Positions 38,865-46,836 of a DNA stretch of 64,000 nt are shown here, in pieces. A model generated the notes under the pieces. It searched no databases, was not told where the DNA came from, and was given only the letters and a program-made list of their open reading frames with translations. The translations under genes and the position numbers were made by a program. Position 1 is the first letter of the stretch. Every line of letters begins with the position of its first letter. Source of the stretch: Pelosinus fermentans JBW45 (GTDB taxonomy: Bacteria > Bacillota > Negativicutes > DSM-13327). The stretch covers positions 2,696,501 to 2,760,500 of the forward strand of contig NZ_CP010978.1 in the NCBI RefSeq assembly GCF_000271665.2. The letters are read 5' to 3'.

Positions 38865-41491
38865 TATTTAACTTGATTTTTAATAACTTCTAGAACAAAC
38901 TGCAATGCATCAGAAATTTTCTCTGGCTGCTTGCCACCTGCTTGTGCCATATCAGGGCGACCGCCGCCGCCGCCGCCAGTAATTTTAGAAACTTCTTTTA
39001 CAATATTACCAGCATGAATACCTTTATTAATCGCTTCTTTCGTTGCCATCGCAACAAAATTAACTTTATCAGCATGAATAGATCCAAGGGTTACAACACC
39101 GCATTTTAAGCGATCACGCACCATATCAGCAATCGTACGCAAACCCTCTATATCATTAATACTTACCTGGCCGACAACAACTTGTACACCATTAACCTCT
39201 TGTACCTTGGACAATAAATCCATTACTTCACTATGTGCTAATTTACTAGTAAGAGCAGCTAATTCATTTTCTAATTCTTTAACACGGTTCATAACACTCT
39301 CTACTTTTACAACAAGTTCCTCAGGGCGTGATTTTAATTTTAACGCTGTGCTTAATAACACCTGATCTCGCCCATTAATATATTCCATAGCTCCACTACC
39401 TGTTACAGCTTCAATCCTTCGAATGCCGGAACCAATACCCGCTTCACTAACAATCTTAAACACGCATATTTCAGAGGTCTTCACAACATGACTGCCACCA
39501 CATAATTCCTTACTAACGCTGCCAACAGAAACAACTCTAACTGTTTCACCATATTTTTCACCAAATAATGCTACCGCACCCATTTCTTTGGCTTTATCCT
39601 GCTTAGTTTCTACGATAGTAACAGAAATATTTTCTAAAATTGCATGATTTACTAATTTTTCTATTTCTAGGAGTTGTTCTGAGGTGACTTGAGAAAAGTG
39701 TGAAAAGTCAAAACGTAATCTTTCGGGGCTTACCAACGACCCAGATTGATTTACATGGGTACCCAGTACTTGTTTTAAAGCCGCATGCAACAAATGGGTA
39801 GCCGTATGATTACGGGCAATTTCACGACGTCTATTTTCATCAACTTTAAGTTTGACAAGATCTCCAACTCTGAATAAACCTTCAGTAACATTCCCAACAT
39901 GATAGGTAGTACCATTTACTAGTTTTCTAGTAGCCGTAATTTTCATTTTTCCTAATGATCCTTCAAGGAAGCCAGTATCACCAACTTGGCCACCGCCTTC
40001 TGCATGAAAAGAAGTCACATCCAGAATAAATGCTACATCTTCACCATCATGAACTTCATCAACTAGGATACCATTCTTCCAAGCGAGTATAATGTTTCCA
40101 TTTTCAGCGTGTTCATCAACAATGAGCTTTTCTGTTTCTAGATGAGATAAATCTGGAATAATCTGCTGATCCTCATGGTCCTGGCGAGCAGCTCGTGCTC
40201 GCTCACGTTGTTCTTTCATGGCAGAATCAAAATTTGGTTTATCTAGCTGCATGTCATGTTCTTCTAATATTTCTAAAGTCAGCTCCCAAGGAAAACCAAA
40301 AGTATCGTACAATTTAAATGCAGTAGCACCATCCAGTACAGAAATATTCAATTCTTTTAACTTTTGAATGTGTCCATTCAATAATTCCATACCTTGTACT
40401 AATGTTGTTTGAAAGCGTTCTTCTTCTAATTGAATCACTTTTTTAATGTAGGATTGCTTTTCTACTAAATCGGGATAAGCTTCAGCAAATATGGTATTGA
40501 CGATATCAACCATCGGAACCAAGAATATTTTTTCAATTCCCAGCAAACGGGCATGACGAACTGCTCTACGCAAAATACGACGCAGTACATATCCTCTGCC
40601 TTCATTTGAAGGCAATATACCATCACCGATCATTACCGTCATACTACGAATATGATCGGCAATTACTTTTAATGAAACATCAGTTTTATTATTAGAGCCA
40701 TATTCAACATTCGCTACTTTTGCTGCATGCTCAATGAGCGGAAATAATAAATCTGTTTCAAAATTTGATCTTTTTTTCTGTAAGACAGAAGCAATACGTT
40801 CAAGTCCTGCTCCTGTATCAATATTTTTCTTAGCTAAAGGAGTATAATTACCAACTTCATCACGATCGTATTGTGTAAATACTAAATTCCAAATTTCTAG
40901 AAAACGATCACAGTCACAACCAACTGCACAATCGGATTTATTACAACCTCGTTCCTCACCCAAATCAAAATAAATTTCTGAACATGGCCCACATGGTCCA
41001 GGACCGATCTCCCAAAAATTATCCGCCATTCTAATAATTCGATCGGCTGGTATATGTATATCATTATGCCATATCGCAAATGCTTCATCATCTTCTGTAT
41101 GAATCGTTATCCACAATTTATCTTTAGGCATTTCTAAATGCTCAGTAATAAATTCCCAAGCCCAAGCGATCGCTTCTTTTTTAAAATAATCGCCAAAAGA
41201 AAAGTTGCCTAACATCTCAAAAAAAGTGTGATGACGAGCAGTACGCCCCACATTCTCGATATCACCTGTACGCACACATTTCTGACTCGTGCTAATACGC
41301 GGATGGGGCGGATTCATTTTACCAGTAAAAAAAGGTTTAAATGGTGCCATACCTGCACCAACTAATAATAATGTAGGATCATTTTCAGGAATCAATGGAT
41401 AACTTTGCAAAATCAAATGATCTTTACTTTTAAAAAAATCTAAAAATTTCTTACGTAGTTCATTTCCACTTATATAATTCAAGTTTCTCAA
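38864..41491 (-). CDS. alaS: Alanyl-tRNA synthetase
   Basis: An 875-residue AlaRS of full length. The class II catalytic core opens 'LDFFKSKDHLILQSYPLIPENDPTLLLVGAGMAPFKPFF' and includes 'RISTSQKCVRTGDIENVGRTARHHTFFEMLGNFSFGDYFK'. The editing domain has 'RNHTATHLLHAAL' and 'CGGSHV' zinc ligands. The C-Ala domain ends in a Gly-rich 'ITGGGGGGRPDMAQAGG'. It charges tRNA-Ala. A perfect sigma-A promoter lies at 41524-41552. No T-box leader is present. Confidence 0.97.
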   Translation of the reverse strand: MRNLNYISGNELRKKFLDFFKSKDHLILQSYPLIPENDPTLLLVGAGMAPFKPFFTGKMNPPHPRISTSQKCVRTGDIENVGRTARHHTFFEMLGNFSFGDYFKKEAIAWAWEFITEHLEMPKDKLWITIHTEDDEAFAIWHNDIHIPADRIIRMADNFWEIGPGPCGPCSEIYFDLGEERGCNKSDCAVGCDCDRFLEIWNLVFTQYDRDEVGNYTPLAKKNIDTGAGLERIASVLQKKRSNFETDLLFPLIEHAAKVANVEYGSNNKTDVSLKVIADHIRSMTVMIGDGILPSNEGRGYVLRRILRRAVRHARLLGIEKIFLVPMVDIVNTIFAEAYPDLVEKQSYIKKVIQLEEERFQTTLVQGMELLNGHIQKLKELNISVLDGATAFKLYDTFGFPWELTLEILEEHDMQLDKPNFDSAMKEQRERARAARQDHEDQQIIPDLSHLETEKLIVDEHAENGNIILAWKNGILVDEVHDGEDVAFILDVTSFHAEGGGQVGDTGFLEGSLGKMKITATRKLVNGTTYHVGNVTEGLFRVGDLVKLKVDENRRREIARNHTATHLLHAALKQVLGTHVNQSGSLVSPERLRFDFSHFSQVTSEQLLEIEKLVNHAILENISVTIVETKQDKAKEMGAVALFGEKYGETVRVVSVGSVSKELCGGSHVVKTSEICVFKIVSEAGIGSGIRRIEAVTGSGAMEYINGRDQVLLSTALKLKSRPEELVVKVESVMNRVKELENELAALTSKLAHSEVMDLLSKVQEVNGVQVVVGQVSINDIEGLRTIADMVRDRLKCGVVTLGSIHADKVNFVAMATKEAINKGIHAGNIVKEVSKITGGGGGGRPDMAQAGGKQPEKISDALQFVLEVIKNQVK

Positions 41492-41517
41492 CCTCCAGAT
41501 AGTTAGGCATACTCTCG

Positions 41518-41524
41518 TTCGACA
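41518..41524 (-). promoter_or_regulatory. 0A-box-like heptamer at the alaS transcription start
   Basis: TGTCGAA on the minus strand sits immediately after the TATAAT of the alaS promoter, so bound Spo0A~P would block RNA polymerase. The heptamer is short and occurs by chance elsewhere in the window inside genes; only this copy and the one near spo0A are intergenic. Confidence 0.35.
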
Positions 41525-41552
41525 TTATACATAAATTATCGCATGATGTCAA
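41524..41552 (-). promoter_or_regulatory. Consensus sigma-A promoter of alaS
   Basis: The minus strand has TTGACA (41552-41547), exactly 17 bases ending in TG, then TATAAT (41529-41524): a perfect consensus in both boxes. The alaS start is about 30 bases downstream. Confidence 0.9.
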
Positions 41553-41564
41553 TTAATGGCTGCC

Positions 41565-42599
41565 TTAAAGCAACATTTTAACAATATGACGGACCAAGAC
41601 TTTTCCAATTGCTGCGACTGGAACACCAAGCAACATTCCAATAATTCCCGCCACTTCACCACCAACAAAAACAACAAAAATTACACTTAACGGATGAAGC
41701 CCAATATTTACACCAATGATTTTAGGATGAATAATATTTCCTTCTATTTGCTGAATAATAAAAAAGAGTAAAATGACTTTTATCGTCAGCCACGGTGATT
41801 CCAAAATGGCCAGCATGACTGCTGGTGAAGCCCCTATAATAGGACCAAAATAAGGAATTATGTCGAATAAGGCTGCTAAGATGCCAATAATTAAAGCAAA
41901 CTTTACCTGTAGCAAATACAATCCGATTGTTACAAACACACCAATAATGGAAGCCACTAATAATTGACCTCGAATAATCCCCCCTAAGACTTTGTCGGCA
42001 TCCCGAAAAAATAAAACTAACTCTGCTCGCCAGCCACTTGGCAATAATGCTAAAATTTCGCTTTTAATTTTATACCAGTCATGAAGAAGATAAAATGCTA
42101 ATATTGGGCTAATAGCCAAACCAATAGAATGACTAATAATTTTAATAATAAAATTTACCACTTGCCCCATAAACTCCTGCATTTCATTCTCTAATAGCAA
42201 TAAATTATTATCAATTGCGATGCGCAAATAATAAGGAAGTGCAGAATTTTGATACTGTGACTGCATTTGTGTTAGTAGTTTATTAATATTTTCTATCATA
42301 AATGGTAAATCCAGGGCAAAAGACTGTAACTCTTTAATAAATAGAGCAAGCAACTTACTTCCTCCAATAATAACAACACCAAACAAAATAATATATACAG
42401 CAATAATTGCCCACAATCTTCCTATATTTTTTCTCTCTATATAACATACTGCAGGATTTAATAAATAAGCTAAAAACAAGCCAATGATAAAAGGATATAA
42501 TGCATTATGTACCATCCAAAAGAAATATAAGAAACAAATAAGAATTACAATAATAAGAGTAATTCTTATTGCTGCCTTAGTTACTAACATAAAAATCAC
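41565..42599 (-). CDS. AI-2E family transporter (YrrI-like)
   Basis: A 344-residue membrane protein with about eight membrane segments. It starts 'AAIRITLIIVILICFLYFFWMVHNALYPFIIGLFLAYLLNP' and has the family's 'GLYLLQVKFALIIGILAALFDIIPYFGPIIGASPAVMLA' and 'GNIIHPKIIGVNIGLHPLSVIFVVFVGGEVAGIIGMLLGVPVAAIGK'. The superfamily includes the AI-2 exporter TqsA and sodium/proton antiporters, so the substrate is open. In Bacillus yrrI also precedes alaS. A paralogue is at 52689-53732. Confidence 0.88.
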   Translation of the reverse strand: MIFMLVTKAAIRITLIIVILICFLYFFWMVHNALYPFIIGLFLAYLLNPAVCYIERKNIGRLWAIIAVYIILFGVVIIGGSKLLALFIKELQSFALDLPFMIENINKLLTQMQSQYQNSALPYYLRIAIDNNLLLLENEMQEFMGQVVNFIIKIISHSIGLAISPILAFYLLHDWYKIKSEILALLPSGWRAELVLFFRDADKVLGGIIRGQLLVASIIGVFVTIGLYLLQVKFALIIGILAALFDIIPYFGPIIGASPAVMLAILESPWLTIKVILLFFIIQQIEGNIIHPKIIGVNIGLHPLSVIFVVFVGGEVAGIIGMLLGVPVAAIGKVLVRHIVKMLL

Positions 42600-42637
42600 T
42601 CCATCATGATATCGTCATACACTCTAGCGGGTACAAG

Positions 42638-42663
42638 CAAAAGGGAGACCCTCAGGTCTCCAC
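42638..42663 (-). terminator. Terminator after the zinc-ribbon gene
   Basis: GGAGACC, a 4-base loop and GGTCTCC are followed by CTTTTG on the minus strand, about 45 bases past the stop at 42705. Confidence 0.7.
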
Positions 42664-42704
42664 TTTATCTAAAGTAATGTATCCCATGCTGTACATTCTC
42701 CATT

Positions 42705-42887
42705 TTATTGTGCAACTGTTTCCAATGGGTCTAAATAAAGTGTTAATGTTCCATCTGGCTGAACACTGAAAATTTTAATGTCATCTCCACGAATAATGAA
42801 CTCTATGCAGCAATCCCAACAATAATATTGTGCTGCTCCCACTTTTCCAATTGCCCGATTACTATTGCATACAGGGCAAGCTGTCAT
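42705..42887 (-). CDS. Small zinc-ribbon protein, 60 residues
   Basis: 'MTACPVCNSNRAIGKVGAAQYYCWDCCIEFIIRGDDIKIFSVQPDGTLTLYLDPLETVAQ' in outline: two Cys pairs (CPVC at residues 4-7, CWDC at 23-26) that should bind one zinc, then a short beta-rich tail. It lies just downstream of the PRC-barrel gene (44-base gap) and is ended by a terminator. I do not recognise a named family; it may act as an adaptor with its neighbour (inference). Confidence 0.7.
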   Translation of the reverse strand: MTACPVCNSNRAIGKVGAAQYYCWDCCIEFIIRGDDIKIFSVQPDGTLTLYLDPLETVAQ

Positions 42888-42930
42888 ACATATACACCTC
42901 TCATAATAGAATAATAGCTTTTATTATTCT

Positions 42931-43434
42931 TTACTCTTCTTTATGCAGTAATTTTGCCATTTCTCCTGGAACAATTACTGTATCTTTTCCAACGATTTGT
43001 ATTTTAGGCAGCGGCATTATCCTACGACCATATAGTAGATCGCTTACTAAACTATCCGATATTTGGTACCATTTCATTTCGCCAGTACTAGTGTCAAAAA
43101 AAATATCCACTAATATACCCAATCGCAAACCATCTTCTGTAATAATTTCTTTCTTAAATAATTCTTTTACATAGTAATTGCTTGTTATTTCAAAGATAGC
43201 GGCACATTGCTGCATTACAGAATGATTACGTACCATAACAGCATCACGACCTACACTTAAAAGGTCCACATAAGCAATCCCCATTTCAAAAGCTTTTTGT
43301 TTTTCTTCATCAATTGTAACGCCATATACCCTTGCCTCTTCGATATGTAAAACTACATCTTTTATTTGGCCAATTTGCGTGCCTGTTTCAGTTTCCAATA
43401 ATGGCAGTCCAAGTAGATCTTGCAACCTGTGCAT
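42931..43434 (-). CDS. PRC-barrel domain protein
   Basis: A 167-residue protein with two PRC-barrel-like halves: residues about 4-75 ('LLGLPLLETETGTQIGQIKDVVLHIEEARVYGVTI') and 85-165 ('KKEIITEDGLRLGILVDIFFDTSTGEMKWYQISDSLVSDLLYGRRIMPLP'). PRC barrels appear in RimM and in photosynthetic and sporulation-associated proteins as RNA or protein contact modules. A GGAGG ribosome site precedes the ATG. It stands downstream of mnmA, separated by that gene's terminator. Confidence 0.85.
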   Translation of the reverse strand: MHRLQDLLGLPLLETETGTQIGQIKDVVLHIEEARVYGVTIDEEKQKAFEMGIAYVDLLSVGRDAVMVRNHSVMQQCAAIFEITSNYYVKELFKKEIITEDGLRLGILVDIFFDTSTGEMKWYQISDSLVSDLLYGRRIMPLPKIQIVGKDTVIVPGEMAKLLHKEE

Positions 43435-43531
43435 AAGAAATGGCCTCCAAATGTAGATTGTAATCTTAGTATTACCAAAATCCCGTATTTTTATAAATAT
43501 TCAAAGGTTCTTACCATTTCTCAAAAACACC

Positions 43532-43562
43532 AAAGGACTTGGCATAATGCCAAGCCCTTCCA
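43532..43562 (-). terminator. Terminator after mnmA
   Basis: GGGCTTGGCA, a 3-base loop, and TGCCAAGTCC on the minus strand, followed by TTTGGTGTTTTTG, about 25 bases past the mnmA stop. Confidence 0.8.
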
Positions 43563-43586
43563 CATAAAGCCTGTCCTCTATTATTC

Positions 43587-44678
43587 TCAAATCGAATTTC
43601 TAATAATACCTCCACCAATGACCATGTCTTTATCATAAAAGACTACTGACTGCCCCGGTGTAATGGCGCGCTGCGGTTCGGAGAATCTCACATGTACACG
43701 GCCTTCAGTCAGAGGAGTCACTACAGCAACTCCTTCACGAGAACCATAACGAATTTTAGCTGAAACTGTAATTGGTTTTTCTAAACGATCAATTGTAATA
43801 AAATTCAAATCTTCAGCAATGAGTTCAGAAGAAAATACATCTTCATTAGAGCCAACAATAACTTGATTATTTGCAAAATCTAATTTTACTACATACAGTG
43901 GCTTTTCTGCTGCAATACCTAACCCTTTACGTTGACCAATCGTGTATAGCGGCAGACCTTGATGTTGCCCTACTATTTTTCCATGTACATCGATTATATT
44001 ACCTGGACGTAAAGAATCAGGCGATTTTTCTGCCAAAAATCCCTTATAATCATCATCGGGAACAAAACAGATCTCTTGACTTTCAGGTTTATTAGCAACA
44101 GATAATCCGAATTCAGCTGCTAATTCTCTTGTTCTTACTTTCGTATAATCACCTAAAGGCATCAAAAAATGTTTTAGTGTATTTTGATTCAGATGATATA
44201 GAGCGTAGGATTGATCTTTAGTATGATCGATTCCTTTACTTAATGTATGCCTACCTAATGTATCATCATACCCGATACGGGCATAATGACCAGTAGCAAC
44301 ATACTCAGCACCTAAAGCTAATGCCTTTTGCAATAAACCTTCAAATTTAACATAACGATTGCAAGCAATACAAGGATTCGGAGTCTTTCCCGCTCCATAT
44401 TCGGCTACAAAATAGTCAATAACAGTGTCTTCGAACATTTCACGAAAATTTAAGACATAATAAGGTATGCCTATTTTATCAGCAACCCTGCGGGCATCAT
44501 CAACTGCACTTAGCGAACAGCATCCGCGATTTTCAGCATCACTTTCTGGCACATCTTTATCCCATATTTGCATAGTTGCACCAATGACATCATATCCTTG
44601 CTGCACCAAAAGGGCGGCAGTTAAAGAACTGTCCACCCCTCCGCTCATCGCTACAAGAACTCTTGGCTTTGTACTCAT
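43587..44678 (-). CDS. mnmA: tRNA-specific 2-thiouridylase MnmA
   Basis: A 363-residue enzyme. The PP-loop is 'VLVAMSGGVDSSLTAALL' (residues 6-23). The catalytic Cys are in 'TPNPCIACNRYVKF' (near 102) and 'ESQEICFVPDDDY' (near 199). 'YVATGHYARI' and 'QGLPLYTIGQRKGLGIA' are family motifs. It puts sulfur on U34 of Lys, Glu and Gln tRNAs, using persulfide from the cysteine desulfurase encoded just upstream. It is 8 bases after iscU. Confidence 0.96.
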   Translation of the reverse strand: MSTKPRVLVAMSGGVDSSLTAALLVQQGYDVIGATMQIWDKDVPESDAENRGCCSLSAVDDARRVADKIGIPYYVLNFREMFEDTVIDYFVAEYGAGKTPNPCIACNRYVKFEGLLQKALALGAEYVATGHYARIGYDDTLGRHTLSKGIDHTKDQSYALYHLNQNTLKHFLMPLGDYTKVRTRELAAEFGLSVANKPESQEICFVPDDDYKGFLAEKSPDSLRPGNIIDVHGKIVGQHQGLPLYTIGQRKGLGIAAEKPLYVVKLDFANNQVIVGSNEDVFSSELIAEDLNFITIDRLEKPITVSAKIRYGSREGVAVVTPLTEGRVHVRFSEPQRAITPGQSVVFYDKDMVIGGGIIRNSI

Positions 44679-44686
44679 GAATTAAA

Positions 44687-45058
44687 TCACTTTCCTTTTT
44701 TGCTGATATAGTCTTTAATCGCTTCATGCAATGCATCAGCTGCTAAATTGGAACAGTGCATTTTAGCGGGTGGAAGACCATCTAGAGCTTCAGCTACTGC
44801 ATCATTTGAAATTTTTAAAGCTTCATCAAGGGTTTTTCCCATTACTAACTCTGTTACCATACTACTAGTAGCAATGGCGGCACCACAGCCAAAAGTTTTA
44901 AATTTCACATCTTTAATAATATCATCTTGAACGTCTAAATAAATTCTCATGATGTCTCCGCATTTGGCATTGCCAACTTCTCCAACACCATTAGCGTTTT
45001 CTATTTCACCCACATTGCGAGGATTTGTAAAATGATCCATTACTTTTTCAGTATACAT
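44687..45058 (-). CDS. iscU: Iron-sulfur cluster scaffold IscU/NifU
   Basis: A 123-residue scaffold protein with its three conserved Cys: 'GNAKCGDIM' (near residue 33), 'FKTFGCGAAIATSSMVTE' (near 57) and 'AKMHCSNLAADAL' (near 100); the Asp after the first Cys is also conserved. It assembles Fe-S clusters from sulfur delivered by IscS. Directly between iscS and mnmA in the iscR operon. Confidence 0.95.
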   Translation of the reverse strand: MYTEKVMDHFTNPRNVGEIENANGVGEVGNAKCGDIMRIYLDVQDDIIKDVKFKTFGCGAAIATSSMVTELVMGKTLDEALKISNDAVAEALDGLPPAKMHCSNLAADALHEAIKDYISKKGK

Positions 45059-45087
45059 AAAAAGTGTCCCCTTTCAAATAAATTAAA

Positions 45088-46293
45088 TTAATGATGATCG
45101 CATTGACTACAAGGATTATTAGCTGCTAATTTGGAATTGGCATTTAATGGTGACATACTCCGCAATCTTTCAAGAATTTGTGGCAATACTTCTAAGCAAT
45201 AATTTATATCAGCTTCTGTGTTGCCACGTCCTAAAGAGAGTCGAAGTGAGCCGTGTGCGACTTCATGTGTAAGACCCATAGCCAATAAGACATGAGATGG
45301 ATCGAGAGATCCTGAAGTGCATGCTGAACCGCTTGATGCGGCAATACCTTTTAAATCAAGATTTAAAAGAAGAGACTCCCCTTCCACATAAAAGAAACTA
45401 ATATTTACGTTACCGGGTAAACGAATTTCTTTATGACCGTTTAGCTTAATATCAGGAATCTTTTCTTGGATTCCTTTAATCAGTTTATCCCTTAGATTTG
45501 TAAGATGTGAAATTCTTTGATCTAATTCAATCCTGGCAAGTTCGGCAGCTTTTCCTAATCCTACAATACCTGGTACATTTTCAGTTCCCGGTCTTAGTTT
45601 GCGTTCTTGAGAGCCTCCATGCTGCGTAGATTCAATTTTTACACCCTTACGTATATAAATAGCTCCAATGCCTTTTGGACCATAAATTTTGTGTCCTGAC
45701 AAACTAAGTACATCGATATTAAGTTCATTCACATCAATATGACAATTCCCTACAGCTTGTACTGCGTCTGTATGAAAATATATTTTCTTTTCTTTTGCTA
45801 ATTGTCCAATCTCTTTAATGGGTTGGATCGTACCTACTTCGTTATTAGCAAACATTACACTGATGAGTATTGTCTTATCAGTAATAGCATTTTTTACATC
45901 TTCTACGTTAACCATTGCATTTTCATCAACTGGCAAATAAGTAACTGTAAAACCTTGTTTCTCTAAGTATTCACAGGCGTGTAATATCGCATGATGTTCA
46001 ATAGCTGTAGTAATGATATGATTTCCTTTTTTTCGATTAGCAAAAGCAATGCCTTTTAATGCAAGATTATCTGACTCTGTGCCGCCGCTAGTAAAAAAAA
46101 TTTCATTTGCAGCAGCACCAAGTAAAGTTGCTACACTGTTTCTTGCTTCTTCTACTGCCTTACGAGTTTCACGGCCAAAAGAGTGAACACTAGAAGGGTT
46201 ACCAAATTTTTCTGTCATATATTCTAGCATTACCTTTGCTACTTCCCTATCCACTGGTGTAGTAGCCGAATGATCAAAATAAATTCTTTCCAT
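45088..46293 (-). CDS. iscS: Cysteine desulfurase IscS/NifS
   Basis: A 401-residue PLP enzyme. 'MERIYFDHSATTPVDREVAKVMLEYMTEKFGNPSS' is the typical start, 'SLSGHKIYGPKGIGAIYIRKG' holds the PLP lysine, and 'SSGSACTSGSLDPSHVLLAMG' the catalytic Cys loop. It yields persulfide for Fe-S clusters and tRNA thiolation. The C-terminal 'NPCSQCDHH' could ligate metal. The ATG at 46293 overlaps iscR; a GTG at 46299 with AAGGAG at 6 bases is an alternative start. Confidence 0.95.
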   Translation of the reverse strand: MERIYFDHSATTPVDREVAKVMLEYMTEKFGNPSSVHSFGRETRKAVEEARNSVATLLGAAANEIFFTSGGTESDNLALKGIAFANRKKGNHIITTAIEHHAILHACEYLEKQGFTVTYLPVDENAMVNVEDVKNAITDKTILISVMFANNEVGTIQPIKEIGQLAKEKKIYFHTDAVQAVGNCHIDVNELNIDVLSLSGHKIYGPKGIGAIYIRKGVKIESTQHGGSQERKLRPGTENVPGIVGLGKAAELARIELDQRISHLTNLRDKLIKGIQEKIPDIKLNGHKEIRLPGNVNISFFYVEGESLLLNLDLKGIAASSGSACTSGSLDPSHVLLAMGLTHEVAHGSLRLSLGRGNTEADINYCLEVLPQILERLRSMSPLNANSKLAANNPCSQCDHH

Positions 46294-46732
46294 TATCACA
46301 TACATCTCCTTGTAATTGTTCTTCTTGGCACAAGTCAGCAAGAGAAATTGAATCTAAAACAGAACTTATACTGTCGCAAACTTTAGCCCAAACACCACGG
46401 GTTACACAAATTTCAGCTCGCTCACAATAATCATTGTCCTCTGCATCTGTTAACAAACAATCAACTAAGACAATCGGACCTTCCATCGTTCTTATAATAT
46501 CGCCAACTGAAATTTTTTCAGGTTCTTTGCTTAAAGAATATCCACCTTGCGCGCCACGAATACTTTTAACATATCCAGCATTGCGTAAAGTACTCATGAG
46601 TTGTTCTAAGTAATTTTCAGAAATTTTTTGCCTTAGTGCGATACTTTTTAAAGATATTGGTCCCTCTCCATAGTGCATAGCTAAATCATACATGGCCGCC
46701 ACACCATAACGTCCTTTTGTAGATATTTTCAC
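46274..46732 (-). CDS. iscR: Rrf2 family Fe-S regulator IscR
   Basis: A 152-residue regulator with an N-terminal winged helix ('MKISTKGRYGVAAMYDLAMHYGEGPISLKSIALRQKISENYLEQLMSTLRNAGYVKSIRGAQGGY') and three Cys in 'VDCLLTDAEDNDYCERAEICVTRGVW' spaced Cx10Cx5C, suited to a [2Fe-2S] cluster. This distinguishes it from CymR, which lacks them. It heads the iscR-iscS-iscU-mnmA operon. Repeated TACTAGG motifs lie just upstream. Confidence 0.92.
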   Translation of the reverse strand: MKISTKGRYGVAAMYDLAMHYGEGPISLKSIALRQKISENYLEQLMSTLRNAGYVKSIRGAQGGYSLSKEPEKISVGDIIRTMEGPIVLVDCLLTDAEDNDYCERAEICVTRGVWAKVCDSISSVLDSISLADLCQEEQLQGDVCDNGKNLF

Positions 46733-46756
46733 ATTAGCCTCTCCTCTTTGCTATAT

Positions 46757-46782
46757 CCTAGTATTCCTAGTAGCATAGTAGG
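46757..46782 (-). promoter_or_regulatory. Putative IscR operator with three TAGTAGG/TACTAGG motifs
   Basis: On the minus strand CCTACTA, TACTAGG and TACTAGG lie within 26 bases, the first inverted and the last two a direct repeat. The array is between the -10 box and the iscR ribosome site, a position fit for repression by the gene's own product. Confidence 0.5.
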
Positions 46783-46796
46783 TTTTCTTATTTATT

Positions 46797-46825
46797 AATA
46801 TACCAAAATAATTGCAGAATGTCAA
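46797..46825 (-). promoter_or_regulatory. Sigma-A promoter of the iscR operon
   Basis: TTGACA (46825-46820), 17 bases, TATATT (46802-46797) on the minus strand: one mismatch from full consensus. The iscR start lies about 65 bases downstream, past the motif array. Confidence 0.8.
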
Positions 46826-46836
46826 AATGAAATTAT

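Noticed and set aside
38955-38980. GCC/GGC triplet repeat in alaS
   Set aside because: It encodes the run of glycines before 'RPDMAQAGG', a normal feature of the AlaRS C-terminal domain, not an expanded repeat.
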